Part shown: piece after piece, positions 1 to 12,982 of the stretch
Numbering within the stretch: the stretch's first letter is position 1
How the letters are laid out: every line of letters begins with the position of its first letter
From: Chrysomallon squamiferum
Taxonomy: Eukaryota; Mollusca; Gastropoda; Neomphalida; Peltospiridae
Length of the DNA: 24,000 nucleotides
NCBI GenBank assembly: GCA_012295275.1
Contig: CM022665.1
Coordinates: 41,964,652-41,988,651 of the forward strand
Direction of reading: 5' to 3'
Position numbers and translations under genes: made by a program
Notes under the pieces: generated by a model
The model's database searches: none
What the model was told of the DNA's origin: nothing
The model's input: only the letters and a program-made list of their open reading frames with translations

Positions 1-490
1 ACTTATTTATAGGTCTGACTTTGGATATATTACTGAGGAAACACTATGTACATTTACATTTCAGTAACCATACTGAGCGTGTAAACTGATAATAATAATA
101 ATAATAATAACAAAAACAACAACAACAGTATAAGTATGAATGATAGCGATAACTGTGCTAATGAAAACATTAAAGGCGGGCAATGAATAATCAACGACAA
201 CGGTAATGAAGGAAAGAAACATTGGCATTAATATTCTTCATATTTCTATTTAATTTTTTTTTTTTTTTTTTTACTGTAGCAGATATACAAAAGTATTATA
301 AGAATATATTACATTTTCACACTTCAAAGAATTATTTATATACACCTATCAATATGACCGGCTTCCAAGACACTTAAAAATAATTCAGTGTTTTATATGT
401 ATATATACATATATATATACAAAATAGCAGACGGTTTTTTTTTTCTTTTAGCAAATACGCTAACTTAAAAACAACGTCACTCTCGTTACA
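1..490 (-). other. 3' UTR / downstream flank of the K2P channel gene
   Basis: This stretch lies directly downstream of the channel stop codon on the minus strand and carries no open frame of interest. It holds a T-run at 254-272, a second short T-run near 434-447, an (AAT)n/(AAC)n patch at 89-127 and an alternating TA-rich patch near 395-420. No canonical AATAAA is visible on the minus strand. A variant ATTAAA (plus-strand TTTAAT at 249-254) could serve as a polyadenylation signal, but nothing else supports a cleavage site there. The UTR may well continue beyond base 1. Confidence 0.45.
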
Positions 491-1374
491 TCATCCACCT
501 GGGTCGTACTCATCTTGACCTAGTTTTTTGTTCAGTATTGCAAGAGGACCGACGCCATCTTGAAAACCTCCAGCATTGTGAGAATTGCCTCTCTGAGAGG
601 TTTCCCACAGCTGTTTTTGCATCATGGCTAATGAAATCTTGTTAGCTTGCAGAAAGTCTTTCATGGAAATCATTTCTCCAGAGTTCCTCCTGTACTCCGA
701 GTCACTGTCAAAATCGTTGTCCATCACAGTGACCGTGGGAGTTTTCGCACCCCTGTGTAAATGTCCGGGCGTGATCGCGTTTCTCCGCGTTCTCGGAGGC
801 CTTTTCACGCGACACTGGCAGTTCAGTCTGCGCAGAAGCCAGTTCAAAAACTGTTTTATCACAATAGAAGTAACGTTGAATAAACTATATATAAAACAAC
901 AACCCACCATTATAAAGAAAAAATTACCCAGCCTGTAAAAAGTCTCGTTATCGTATTTCGATTTCTGACTGACGACGTAGTCCCCGAACCCTATCGTGGC
1001 GAAGGTGACGAAACAGAAGTAGATGGCTTCGAAGTAGGTCCAGTTCTCCACGGGATAATACATGGCCGAAGCACAGCAGGCTATCACCGAAGCACCAAGA
1101 AGCAGGATCAGCATCACCCAGTACACCGAGGGTTTCCAAGAGTCTAGACTCTCGTCATCGTCAGACGTCTGAGAATCTCGTCTGACCTTGTCGTGACCCG
1201 CGCCTTTGCGTCTAAGGTCACGCTCGTGAACGGCGCGCAGAATGTACGCCAGGAACGTTATAATCCTCTCCAGGAACAGGTTAAAGAACAAAAAGGCGCC
1301 GGCACATCCAAAGAAGCCGTAGAATATCAAAACTATCTGTCCTCCTGTCGTCTGGGGAGTGGTCATTCCGAAAC
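491..1374 (-). CDS. KCNK13: THIK-type (KCNK12/13-like) two-pore-domain K+ channel, last coding exon
   Basis: Encodes about 294 residues of a plasma-membrane background potassium channel subunit, a dimer with two pore loops per chain. From the first ATG (1366): MTTP directly follows the first selectivity filter; M2 is about residues 10-40 and contains the THIK hallmark LFFNLFLERIIT; a basic/acidic cytosolic linker (about 41-78, with SDDDES) follows; then WKPSVYWVML and M3 (about 80-103), an N-glycosylation sequon NWT at 108-110, pore 2 with filter TIGFGD at 124-129, and M4 (about 147-172, YSLFNVTSIVIKQ). The cytosolic tail holds RRNSGEMISMKDFLQANK (226-243), a block I recall as conserved in KCNK12/KCNK13. 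The exon is not initiated at that ATG. It opens at an acceptor at 1375/1374 with GT TTC GGA ATG, completing G-F-G of pore 1 in phase 1. The TGA is at 493-491. Length after the filter is close to that of human KCNK13. Upstream exon(s) with M1 and the cap are outside the window. KCNK12 versus KCNK13 orthology cannot be settled here, because an invertebrate THIK may be co-orthologous to both. I see no frameshift or missing pore residue. Confidence 0.95.
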
Positions 1375-1398
1375 CTGAAAAAATATAAAAAAACGAAA
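1375..1398 (-). other. Splice acceptor and polypyrimidine tract of the K2P exon
   Basis: Read on the minus strand, a T-rich tract interrupted by a few A/C/G runs straight into CAG, immediately followed by GT TTC GGA ATG. This makes a phase-1 junction: one base of the first filter glycine codon comes from the upstream exon. From memory, an intron inside the first GYG/GFG glycine codon of pore 1 is a long-conserved position in animal K2P genes, which strongly supports this acceptor and this exon start over the downstream ATG. Confidence 0.9.
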
Positions 1399-3370
1399 CG
1401 TAAAATAAACGTCTATGAATAATAATTTAACTGAACTTTTTTATAAGATTATAAGATTTAAAAGTTGAAATGTATTCTGTTCAGAAAAACAAGAGTTGTA
1501 TTTTATTTTGATGGTTAACTATAAGATTAGACGTTACATAAACAACAGAATAATTTAAATGATGGTGACGATATCTATATTGAATAGAAACTAGTGTTTA
1601 CATAAATGGCAAAAGATTATGACATTTATTTTAAAGTATAAATCAAGTAACAGAATTTATAGTGTGAGTAAGTGAAATGATTAAGATTCAGACAATCTAC
1701 ATTTCTGTTTATGTAAACAGTTTATTGCAAAGTTGAGAAAACTGTAACAAAATTAACTAAACATTCAGTATATACATATATATATAAATATCAGTCAGTC
1801 ATGTATATTATACGAATAAGGGAGATGATAGTCAATACTACTGTTATTATAAAACATCATTAAGAAAATTCATTATAATAAAATTTTAAATTTTCATGCC
1901 AAATAGAATTTTTTATTTTATTTTATTTATTATTTTTTTTTTTGATCGTACGAAACAAATCCATTAAGTGATATTTACTTATTTATTCAATACAAATAAA
2001 CTAATGGTAACTTGAGACATGAAATGTATGTGCTTTTACACTTGTTAAATATTTAATACAGAGTCAACAAAGGACACTCGTAGATCAGCAACAGAAACGA
2101 TCGAAATCTGAAGAGAGCAGGATCAGAGAACATGCAAAGAGGCTGATGTTTATCAGTGGATCTTAAAGGAAGCATGTTCACGAGGAATACAAAACAGAGA
2201 CTGTGATGTTTATCAAGAAGATTTTTCATCGCTGTTTCTTATCCATTTCAGTTATATTCGCGTTCCATTTTATCATATCCTTCACTAAGTCCCATATCTC
2301 AGTTTGTTTTTATTCCTCATGTTTAAACAGTCCATAATTATATAAAATATATATGTATGGAAATATGTACGCATATATGTATGTATGTATGTCCTACGTA
2401 TTTATGTATATATGTGAATGTTTAGGAATGCGTGTGTGTGTTTGTAATACTTTCACCTTAGTATATACCATATATCCGTAAATAACGGGAAAGTTATTTG
2501 AGGAATACAATCTGAATAATAATGATAATAAATGTGAGGCATAGGTAAACATGAAGTAGTTGATGGACCGTCTTGCACATCCACAGTAACTGAATTTAAT
2601 GAACATTCCACAAAAAAAAAACATCGCTACACCAAGCTAAACATCAAACATATCTTTGACACGAAAACCTAAAATTGCAAACTGAACACATACATACATA
2701 TATTTTATTCTTAAACTCAGACGTTTAAAAAAACACAACAAAAAAATAAAAAACCAACCAAACTGTTGACTGATTTCAAAGAAACTGAAACACCTTTAAC
2801 ACGATAAATTGAACTTTCAAACGCAGACATGTCGAAACCAAATGGAATTGATTGATTATTTTAGAAGATTATATTCTTTAGAACTCGCTTGGAGTATTTG
2901 CAAAAAAAAAAAAAAAAAAACCCGGCGCGTGGGGTGCGTACTGTTAGACATCTATCGTATTAAAGTGTTTGCTGAATTTATTACATCGACTCAGCGTCGA
3001 TGCTAAGTCAGTTTGTATCGACAGACCCCAGGAAAGCGGAATAAACAGAGATATAAATGGTTATTGCTTTCAGATATCGGTTATTGTCATGCAAAGGTTA
3101 GAAACTCTGGGTGCCTCTAGCCATTGTGGCTCTCGGTACTTGAAGAAAAATGTAGGAATAGAAATGTAATAAATTTCACAGGCTAGAAAATAGGCCGCGT
3201 CGCAGGGCAGAATTAAGATGGATGACTGGTAGTTTTGCATGATGCGCGAAGACACTGAACCAAACGATAAAGGTTGTATGCACTCTGTTAATGTTGCTGT
3301 TGCCGCTGTTGTTGTTTTGCTGCTGTTTTTTTTTTGTTGTGTTATTAACGTTACTGCTATTGGTATTGCT
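1399..3370. other. Non-coding AT-rich stretch, no gene seen
   Basis: Mostly unique AT-rich sequence. Minor structures: TA-rich runs near 1767-1790, T-rich pentamer-like sequence at 1911-1942, TGTATG repeats near 2380-2392, a 19-A run at 2902-2920 followed by a GC-richer segment, and a short hairpin at 2984-3002 (CATCGAC, 5-nt loop, GTCGATG). The 12-mer TGATGTTTATCA occurs twice, at 2144-2155 and 2204-2215, 60 bp apart. Open frames here are short and show no recognisable domain. Confidence 0.6.
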
Positions 3371-3377
3371 ATTATTA

Positions 3378-3417
<40 letters not shown>

Positions 3418-3418
3418 G

Positions 3419-3454
<36 letters not shown>
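3371..3454. repeat. (ATT)n microsatellite, 84 bp
   Basis: Nearly perfect ATT trinucleotide array with a few substitutions (G at about 3380 and 3418). It produces poly-Ile in one frame on each strand, so the open frames across it are artefacts. A GTT/GTTG-rich shoulder continues on both sides. Confidence 0.95.
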
Positions 3455-4329
3455 GTTTGTTTTGTTGTTGGCTTTGTTGATGTTGTTGCCAGTATAGTCG
3501 TCAATCCATCAATTCATCGCACATTTTGAATTACCCATCCACTTCAATATTTTTCTCCACTGTACGTATTCATTCAACATCCATCATCCAACATTCAGCA
3601 TCTATCATTCAGTCTATACCACCTCTCATCAGTCTAACCACAAACCTATCCATCTTTTCATATACACTTTCCAATCCTTTTATTCTTATTCATGTCCCTG
3701 ACAATCTGTTTATTTATTTATTTTCTTCTTCCGTTTTTCTTCAGATTTTACTTCACATCATCCATTCCCCCCATATAAACACACTCACGCTTTCATTAAT
3801 CCTTCAATCTGTTTCTCTTTAAGTCCATCCTTAATTGGCCATCAGCAAACGCCAGTCATCCATCTATGTATCATTCACCGAAGAAGAGTTATTTTAACAT
3901 TAAAGTTTCACGTTCGGTCATATTTTGACATTCAATTAGCGCGAATGACGACAGCGCATTTCTTATCGGCCTGAAACACTGACAGAAAGAGACCTACTCT
4001 GTGATTAGATCTCAATTTCCTACACCGAAACTGTTTACCACACATCAGTACCCCAGTTTTGTCTCACTGTGTCAGTGATCAATGTGCGGTCGTGTTATTA
4101 TTTTGGGACTGAAAAGGACGCTCGATGAATCAAAACGCAGACGACAGAAAATTGGGACAAGGAAGCCGGTGCGCATCGCACGAACTACTGTGGCTGGAAG
4201 CAGACGTCAAAACAAGTACTCGACAGAATCCTGAGTGATCTCCAGGAAAATGGCCGCTGTTCACTGTTAGAGCGAAAAGCTTATGCATAATGGATCGTAG
4301 AATTCATTTTCCTTATTGAGCACCTACGC
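3455..4329. other. Non-coding stretch, no gene seen
   Basis: 3500-3830 is pyrimidine-rich, with many CATCCA/TTCA-like short words (diverged low-complexity sequence) that keep a 98-codon frame open without any domain. 3840-4330 is compositionally balanced, unique-looking sequence with no open frame of note and no recognised family. Confidence 0.5.
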
Positions 4330-4505
4330 AGACGATTCGTTTGTGTTTTCCCGTTTATGGGAATGTACACCTATAAGTTATCTTGCTGCTAAAAGACATC
4401 ATCTGGACTCCAACGCTCGCGATTCGTTTTAGGTTTCCCCGTATATGAGGAGGTGAACCAGGAAAATATTTTGCTGCTAGCAAATAAGAAAAGGCATGAA
4501 GTAAC
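4330..4505. repeat. Diverged tandem pair, 87-88-bp unit
   Basis: Two adjacent copies share GATTCGTTT (4334 and 4421), a following TTTCCCCGT/TTTTCCCGTTTATG block, and TTGCTGCTA (4383 and 4471). The offsets of 87 and 88 bp agree. The copies are old, with many substitutions between anchors. The pair abuts a possible retroelement remnant on its right. Confidence 0.6.
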
Positions 4506-4554
4506 TGCAATGGGTTTCCTATCCTACCGCAAGAAACGTATGATTGACATGTAA
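4462..4554 (+). pseudogene. Possible C-terminal scrap of a non-LTR retrotransposon
   Basis: An open segment of 30 codons ends at TAA 4552-4554 and reads ...KKRHEVTAMGFL then YRKKRM. The spacing of E-x-T-x-M-x-F-L and R-x-x-R-M resembles the motif (E-A-x-E-M-W-F-x-R-R-M-L-R-I type) near the end of many LINE reverse-transcriptase ORFs. It is far too short to prove. The segment has no start, no RT core motif nearby, and stops upstream in the same frame. It could be chance. Confidence 0.2.
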
Positions 4555-5675
4555 TAACTATTACTATTAAAATGTCGTTAAATGTTTATGCGTTGCATCA
4601 TTTAAGAAAAGAAAAAAAAAAAACGACACGAGACTGATAGATACGCCAACTCAGTCTATGAACTATTGACTAATATAACGAGCTGATAACACAGTACTAA
4701 TATGCAAGAGACTATCGGCTGTTAAAATGATTTCGTCAAACTCTACAGACAGCATCGATTTGTTCTGAAACAAAACGAACAAGGGGAAGAATAAAAATAC
4801 ATTTAAATAATAAAATAAAAGGTTCTTCATTTGTTAAGACTCGTTTATTGTTATACCGGGAATCGCCAGTTCAGATTTCTGTTAAAAGCAACAACAATAA
4901 ACCATTTCACTGAATAATGTGTACATTTGTTTTAATGTTTTACGGAAATGAAAAAAAATAAAATAAATAAATAAATAAAAATAAAAATAAAAATATATAA
5001 ATAAATAAATAAAATGTAAAAAAAATGAAATAAAAATAGAAGAGAAAATAATATTTAAAAAAAACAACAGGAGAAATAATATGATTTGTTTCAAAACGTT
5101 ATTTTTATCTTGCTGCAGTTTATAAAGATGAAATGGCAATTCTCCAGTTAACGATTTTTCTTTGACTTCTAGTTACATTTGAACACATTTATATTATCCT
5201 GACATACTCTAGCGTCTTGTAAAGTCAATATATTATTTGGGAACCTCTCACTCTAGTTGTACCAGGATCTGTGTATGTATGTAGATATATGTGCATGTAA
5301 GCACTCGAGTACATATGCATGTGTGTGTTTGTGTGCACGTGCATGCATATATGTGAACAAACACAAATGTTTCTTTGAGCATAAGACTGTGAGCTTTAAA
5401 ATGATCATCATTGTAATCTTACTGCGTTGTGCAAAGAACCATACCTGACCGCACTGATTCACGGTAACAAAACTGACTAGACAAAAGAGCATAAATACAT
5501 TTATATTAAGCTTTTTATTTGCTGATGTCACTCGTACACATTACTTCACTGAGAACCGTATTCAGTGTCATGCTTATTTGATAATGTAACGAAACGAGAC
5601 AAACAGCGAACTTTGACCAAGCGTGAAACATTTTCAGAGACAGATATTCTTTCTTCCGTGAGCTTAATTCCTTCC
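4555..5675. other. Non-coding stretch with (AAAT)n-like tract, no gene seen
   Basis: 4946-5065 is an A-rich tract of AAAT/AAAAT units. 5256-5360 is alternating TG/CA-like sequence (TGTGTATGTATG, TGTGTGTTTGTG). The rest is unique AT-rich DNA. Open frames on both strands are short and lack domain features. Confidence 0.55.
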
Positions 5676-5700
5676 TTTTTTTTTTTTTTTTTTTTTTTTT
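5676..5700. repeat. Poly-T run, 25 bp
   Basis: An uninterrupted run of 25 T preceded by CTTCC. It could be the reverse-strand tail of an old retroposon, but no target duplication or element body is evident. Confidence 0.85.
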
Positions 5701-7303
<1,603 letters not shown>

Positions 7304-7430
7304 TTATTTTATTTTATTTTATTTTATTTTATTTTAATTTTATTTTATTTTAATTTAATTTAATTTAATTTAATTTAATTTAATTTAATTTAATTTAATT
7401 TTATTTTATTTTATTTCATTTCATTTTATT
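7304..7430. repeat. Pentanucleotide array (TTTTA)n/(TTTAA)n
   Basis: About 127 bp of five-base units. TTTTA units at the left give way to a homogeneous block of TTTAA units (about 7340-7400), then return to TTTTA with TTTCA variants at the right. This nested arrangement suggests expansion of a variant unit inside an older array. Confidence 0.92.
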
Positions 7431-7556
7431 ATTCATTTATTATTTATTTTTTAAATAAAATTTATATGTTGGTTTTGTTTTAGATTACAGAATAACACGC
7501 TCCCCTAGAGACTTTGAATATTTTCCCATCAGTACTGAAAAAACTCATAGAAACAG

Positions 7557-7831
7557 CAACAGTAACTGCAGTAACAGTAGCAGTAGTAGTCGTAGTAGCA
7601 GGAGCAGTAGTAAACGCGCAGCAGAAACATCTGCAGTAGCAGTAATAGTAGTAGTAGTAGTAGTTGTAGTAGTAGAAGTATTAGTAGTAGTATTAGAAGT
7701 AGAAGTAGAAGTTGTAGCAGAAGCTGTAGTAGTAGAAGAAGTAATGCTAGCAATAGTGGTAGTTGTATTAACATTACTAGAAGCAGTGATAGTAGTAGTA
7801 GTAGTAGTATAGTAGTAGTAGTAGCAGCAGC

Positions 7832-7836
<5 letters not shown>
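7557..7836. repeat. Compound (AGT/AGC/AGA) trinucleotide repeat
   Basis: About 280 bp of imperfect trinucleotides dominated by AGT with AGC, AGA and ATT variants, running directly into a CT array at 7837. Both strands carry frames of poly-Leu or poly-Thr/Ser that are repeat translations. Confidence 0.9.

Positions 7837-7901
<65 letters not shown>
7837..7901. repeat. (TC)n microsatellite, 65 bp
   Basis: Perfect dinucleotide array fused to the trinucleotide block on its left. The flank on the right is unique. Confidence 0.97.
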
Positions 7902-7903
<2 letters not shown>

Positions 7904-8354
7904 TAATCCATCTGTCTCTTTTGTCTGTTGTTGTTGCCTTCAAAGACTCGTGTACGCACGCAGGATAGAAAAGTCACTAACCAGTCTTCTACGTTCTGTT
8001 TCAGTGTCATTAGAAGTCAGCGCATAGCTTAACACAGATTTCGAGGCTTCAGCTTATTTTGGCGAACAACACGCAAGCTTATCACAGTCTAACCAGGTCC
8101 TCCATTGTCCACAGTTTAGCGTTAGCCACAAAGCCTTATATAGAAACCATTTTCCATTATATATGCTGCGTTATGCTTAAGCCTCTTACGATTATAATAC
8201 GTTATGATTTTTAAAAATACTAAACAAAACAAGCTTTAAGCTCGTGATGAAAAGGATTTTAGTTTAAACTGTGAAAACAAAATATATAAATAAATAAATA
8301 AGTAATAATTCGTATTTTCAAGGTGAGTTCTTTCTTTGTTACTACAGATATTAC
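7902..8354. other. Unique non-coding stretch, no gene seen
   Basis: Balanced to AT-rich sequence with no credible open frame, repeat or RNA gene. Confidence 0.5.

Positions 8355-8394
<40 letters not shown>
8355..8394. repeat. (ATT)n microsatellite
   Basis: Perfect 40-bp ATT array, giving poly-Ile on the minus strand. Confidence 0.95.
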
Positions 8395-8498
8395 TTCAAA
8401 TGACATCTCAAAAGTAAAAAAATATGATTACGAAAAAGGACATAACTGACTACAACAGAAAGTAAAACCTTCATCACCAACGAGCACGACCTCAATAA

Positions 8499-8499
8499 C

Positions 8500-8537
<38 letters not shown>

Positions 8538-8573
8538 AATAATAATAATAATAATAACAATAATAATAACAAT
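8499..8573. repeat. Compound (CAA)n(TAA)n microsatellite
   Basis: About 36 bp of CAA units followed by about 35 bp of TAA units, then degraded TAA/CAA. The switch is sharp. It reads as poly-Cys then poly-Tyr on the minus strand. Confidence 0.95.
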
Positions 8574-10209
<1,636 letters not shown>

Positions 10210-10331
10210 ATATTTCTACCACAGCAAAATCAGCAGGGAAGAACAAATATTTTTGTTTCGCATATTCGCAATCGTAATCGCCAAAAAAAAATAAAATCTC
10301 CACAGAAACACAACAAAATACACTGAAAAAA

Positions 10332-10332
<1 letters not shown>

Positions 10333-10406
<74 letters not shown>

Positions 10407-10428
10407 TTTTTTTTTTTTTTTTTTTTTT
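10333..10428. repeat. Compound (ATT)n(TTTA)n(T)28 repeat
   Basis: An ATT array (10333 to about 10377) passes into TTTA units (to about 10400) and then a 28-T run (10401-10428). Each step adds T to the unit, a classic pattern of slippage-driven degeneration. Confidence 0.95.
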
Positions 10429-11157
10429 CCATAGTAATAAAAATATTTTTAATTATATAATTAACTGACGTTTTGTCCGGGAGCGGTCAAGATTATTCGG
10501 AAACCAACTTCGCATTCATGTGTAAAAAAAATAAACTTCGGCTTTGTCGAATTGGAAGATTTCTATTATAACAAGTTTAACCGCATGAAACGTTTCCTTT
10601 AGGTTACCGCATGGTTCTTTGTTATTCTTCGTAAAAATGCACCCTAAAGGCGAACACTCATCTCTTAAATGTTAAATTATTCTAAAAATTTTTACAGTGT
10701 ATTTAAATTCAGGCTCAATTTGCATTTTCCCTTAAGAAAAATCTGTTTGTATGTTTCATATTAGTACTGGTGGAATCAGATCTACTGAGACTGCAGTTCC
10801 AAACGACTTCATCATATGATTTTCCTTCAAGTCATATTCCGTCTTTGTTGTTGTTTTTCTTCTTCTTATTATTATTATTATTTTTCTTCTTCTTCTTCTT
10901 CTTTTTCTTCTTGTTCTTCTTATTATTATTATCATCATATCATTATTATTATTATTATTATTATTATTTTATCTCTTTTTTTTTATACGGAAATATCCGA
11001 AATGATACGATCGATTTACGTTACTTATAGATCAGACGTCTTTATTGCAGAGTCAGAACGACATACGCACAAATCATGTCCAAAATAACGACGGTCTCTT
11101 TTACGAGTAGGCTAACGTAAATCAATCGTAACCTTTCGGTTATTTTCGTCAAACCCC
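10429..11157. other. Non-coding stretch with TTC/TTA-rich tract, no gene seen
   Basis: 10851-10985 is a pyrimidine-rich TTC/TTA block including (ATT)n at about 10941-10968. The remainder is unique. Frames of 86-90 codons across the block are low-complexity translations. Confidence 0.55.
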
Positions 11158-11178
11158 CCACCACCACCACCACCACCA
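11158..11178. repeat. (CCA)7 microsatellite
   Basis: Seven perfect CCA units after a C-run. It marks the left border of the less AT-rich, CpG-containing stretch. Confidence 0.95.
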
Positions 11179-11189
11179 AGAATCAACAA

Positions 11190-11563
11190 TCCGGTACGAC
11201 GACTTGAAGCGAAATTGCGCGGTGACGTCATATGATCAATTTAGACGCGTGTGTCTCTTGTATTTTGTAAGAAGAAATCGTCTGTCTGAAACAACGACGT
11301 CTGATGGCGTCGTACGTTACAGATTACGTCGATCGTACGTTCCTGTAGCTGGCTTCTTACTCCAGAAAGGTTAAGTCGCAGACTTTGGGGCATTTTGTTG
11401 ACGATTACAAGTAATAGAGCGGGGGCTTGCAGCTATTTGCGGCGTTCGAAAGCACACTTGTACGAAATCTTTAAACGGCTCGGAGGCACGAACTCCGGAC
11501 ATCCCAGACGTCGTATTTGATCTGGATGAAAACCTGGAGGTTATGATGACGAAGAGCTTTTAA
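11190..11563. other. CpG-containing unique island; possible regulatory element or unidentified exon
   Basis: Unlike its surroundings, this stretch has almost no simple repeats and many CpG dinucleotides (for example GCGTCGTACG and CGATCGTACG around 11300-11340). It has a perfect CRE palindrome at 11223-11230. A plus-strand frame is open from 11402 to TAA 11561-11563 and ends with a normal-looking peptide containing TPDIPDVVFDLDENLEV. An acceptor-like GGCTTGCAG ends at 11432, but no good GT donor is visible before the stop. I cannot assign a protein family. A promoter, enhancer or terminal exon are all possible. Confidence 0.3.
11223..11230. promoter_or_regulatory. Perfect CRE palindrome TGACGTCA
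   Basis: The eight-base full-site recognised by CREB/ATF-family bZIP proteins, inside the CpG-containing island. The sequence match is exact; function is inference. A second copy occurs at 13890-13897. Confidence 0.35.
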
Positions 11564-11629
11564 TGTCCGTAATGCGCCACAGAACAAAAAATATTTTGGT
11601 TTAAGTCTCCAGTTGAAGGCGCGACTAAA

Positions 11630-12070
11630 GAAAGCTTACAAACGCTAAAGAAGGAAAGCAGCAGAAGAAAGTGTATCAGTGTTAGGGAAAATATTAAAAG
11701 ATGGGAAAGAAAGAAAGAGAGAGAAGCGTAAAATTGAGAGAAGAAAATAAAGAAAAAGATGAAAAGTGAAAGAAAGAAAAAAAAATAATGTGTGAGTATT
11801 TCAAAAGGAAAGGAAAAAAAAATAATGTGGAAAATATAAATGGCGAAGAAAGAGAAATAGCAAGAATAAAAAGAAAGAGAAATACAATATTTGAAAAAGA
11901 GAACGGGGAACAAGACAGAAAGAAGAAAAAAAAATTAAGAAACAGATTAAAAGTAAAGAAAGGAAAATAAGGTGAAACGAAAATATGGAAAGAAACAAAC
12001 GAAATGCAAAAAAGATTAGAAAGGAAAAAGAAAAACTGGGATATGAAAATTAAATAATAATAATAATAAA
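11630..12070. repeat. Purine-rich (GAAA/AAAG-like) low-complexity tract
   Basis: About 440 bp in which the plus strand is overwhelmingly A and G, in irregular GAAA, AGAA and AAAA words. It yields Lys/Glu-rich plus-strand and Phe/Leu/Ser-rich minus-strand frames (up to 117 codons) that I regard as artefacts. Confidence 0.85.
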
Positions 12071-12096
12071 AAAAAATAGTAAAACGAAAGAAGATG

Positions 12097-12140
12097 TATG
12101 CCTCAGTGGTTAGACAGTGTAGTCTAAGAAGCCGTATAAA
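12097..12140 (+). repeat. Possible tRNA-derived SINE head fragment
   Basis: TGCCTCAGTGGTTAG at about 12099-12113 resembles the A-box region of tRNA genes and tRNA-derived SINEs. No matching B box follows at the expected distance, and the surroundings are simple repeats. At best this is a truncated scrap. Confidence 0.2.
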
Positions 12141-12242
12141 ATTATAGCAAATTATTTTTTATTTTTTGTTGACTTAAAAAAAATTGTTCCAGTTACCGTC
12201 GAAATACGAGATAATTATCAAGTACATTATTTAGAATGCAAA

Positions 12243-12380
12243 ATTCTTATTTATTTATTTATTATTATTATATATATTTTTTTTTATTATTGTTTTATTT
12301 ATTTATTTTATTTATTTATTCATTATTTTATTTATTAATTTATTTCTGTATTTATTATTTTATTTTATTTTTTTTTTTCC
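12243..12380. repeat. T-rich (TTTA)n-like tract
   Basis: Imperfect TTTA/TTA units with short T-runs. Confidence 0.8.
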
Positions 12381-12456
12381 ATTCAGCTATCATATTACAA
12401 CATTATATTTAAATTACATCTTTTTTCTGTCTTCTTTTATTTCGTTCATTAAATCA

Positions 12457-12458
<2 letters not shown>

Positions 12459-12504
<46 letters not shown>
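12459..12504. repeat. (ATT)n microsatellite
   Basis: 46 bp of perfect ATT/TTA trinucleotides. Confidence 0.95.
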
Positions 12505-12509
<5 letters not shown>

Positions 12510-12610
12510 ATTCAATCAATATTAAAAACATCAAAGTTTTATCGTTTCCTTTATTTGACTTTCTTTGATTCTTTCTTTCAGTCTCTTTGATCTATTTCGG
12601 AAGTTTAATG

Positions 12611-12656
12611 TTTTCTTTCTTTCTTTCCTTCCTTCTTTCTTTCTTTCTTTCTTTCT
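12611..12656. repeat. (TTTC)n microsatellite
   Basis: Tetranucleotide TTTC array with a TTCC interruption in the middle. Pure pyrimidine on the plus strand. Confidence 0.93.
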
Positions 12657-12755
12657 GTCTTTGACATGCATAGCGATACGAAAGCATACATATAAGCTTT
12701 AATTTTTAATTAAATGAATATTCAGGGCGCTGCAAAATTAAAATATTATAATTAT

Positions 12756-12830
12756 AACAAACAAACAAACAAACAAACACTCAAATAAATAGATAAATAA
12801 ACAAATAAACAAATAAATAAATAAATAAAT
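12756..12830. repeat. Compound (ACAA)n / (AAAT)n repeat
   Basis: About six ACAA units, then a mixture of AAAT, AGAT and AAAC units, ending in clean AAAT units. Confidence 0.92.
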
Positions 12831-12963
12831 ATTCTGTTTAACTTGAATCAGAATTCCGATCAAAGTATGTTGAAATAATTGCAATTCGCGGATACAGGAT
12901 GTGTGGTTTTGACTGGTTAAGGAAACAACACCATTTTCTCTACTATTTTCAATAATTTAATGC

Positions 12964-12982
12964 TTTTTTTTTTTTCTTTCTT

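Noticed and set aside
624-938. 104-codon plus-strand frame opposite the K2P exon, and similar short frames at 948-1139 and 1193-1378
   Set aside because: They are antisense or shifted shadows of the conserved channel exon and show no domain of their own.
3070-3529. Overlapping frames of 144 and 96 codons rich in Ile
   Set aside because: Direct translation of the (ATT)n array and its flanks; the poly-Ile is repeat-derived.
11560-11998. Phe/Leu/Ser-rich membrane-like frames on the minus strand
   Set aside because: Produced by the purine-rich tract; no charged loops or conserved residues typical of real membrane proteins.
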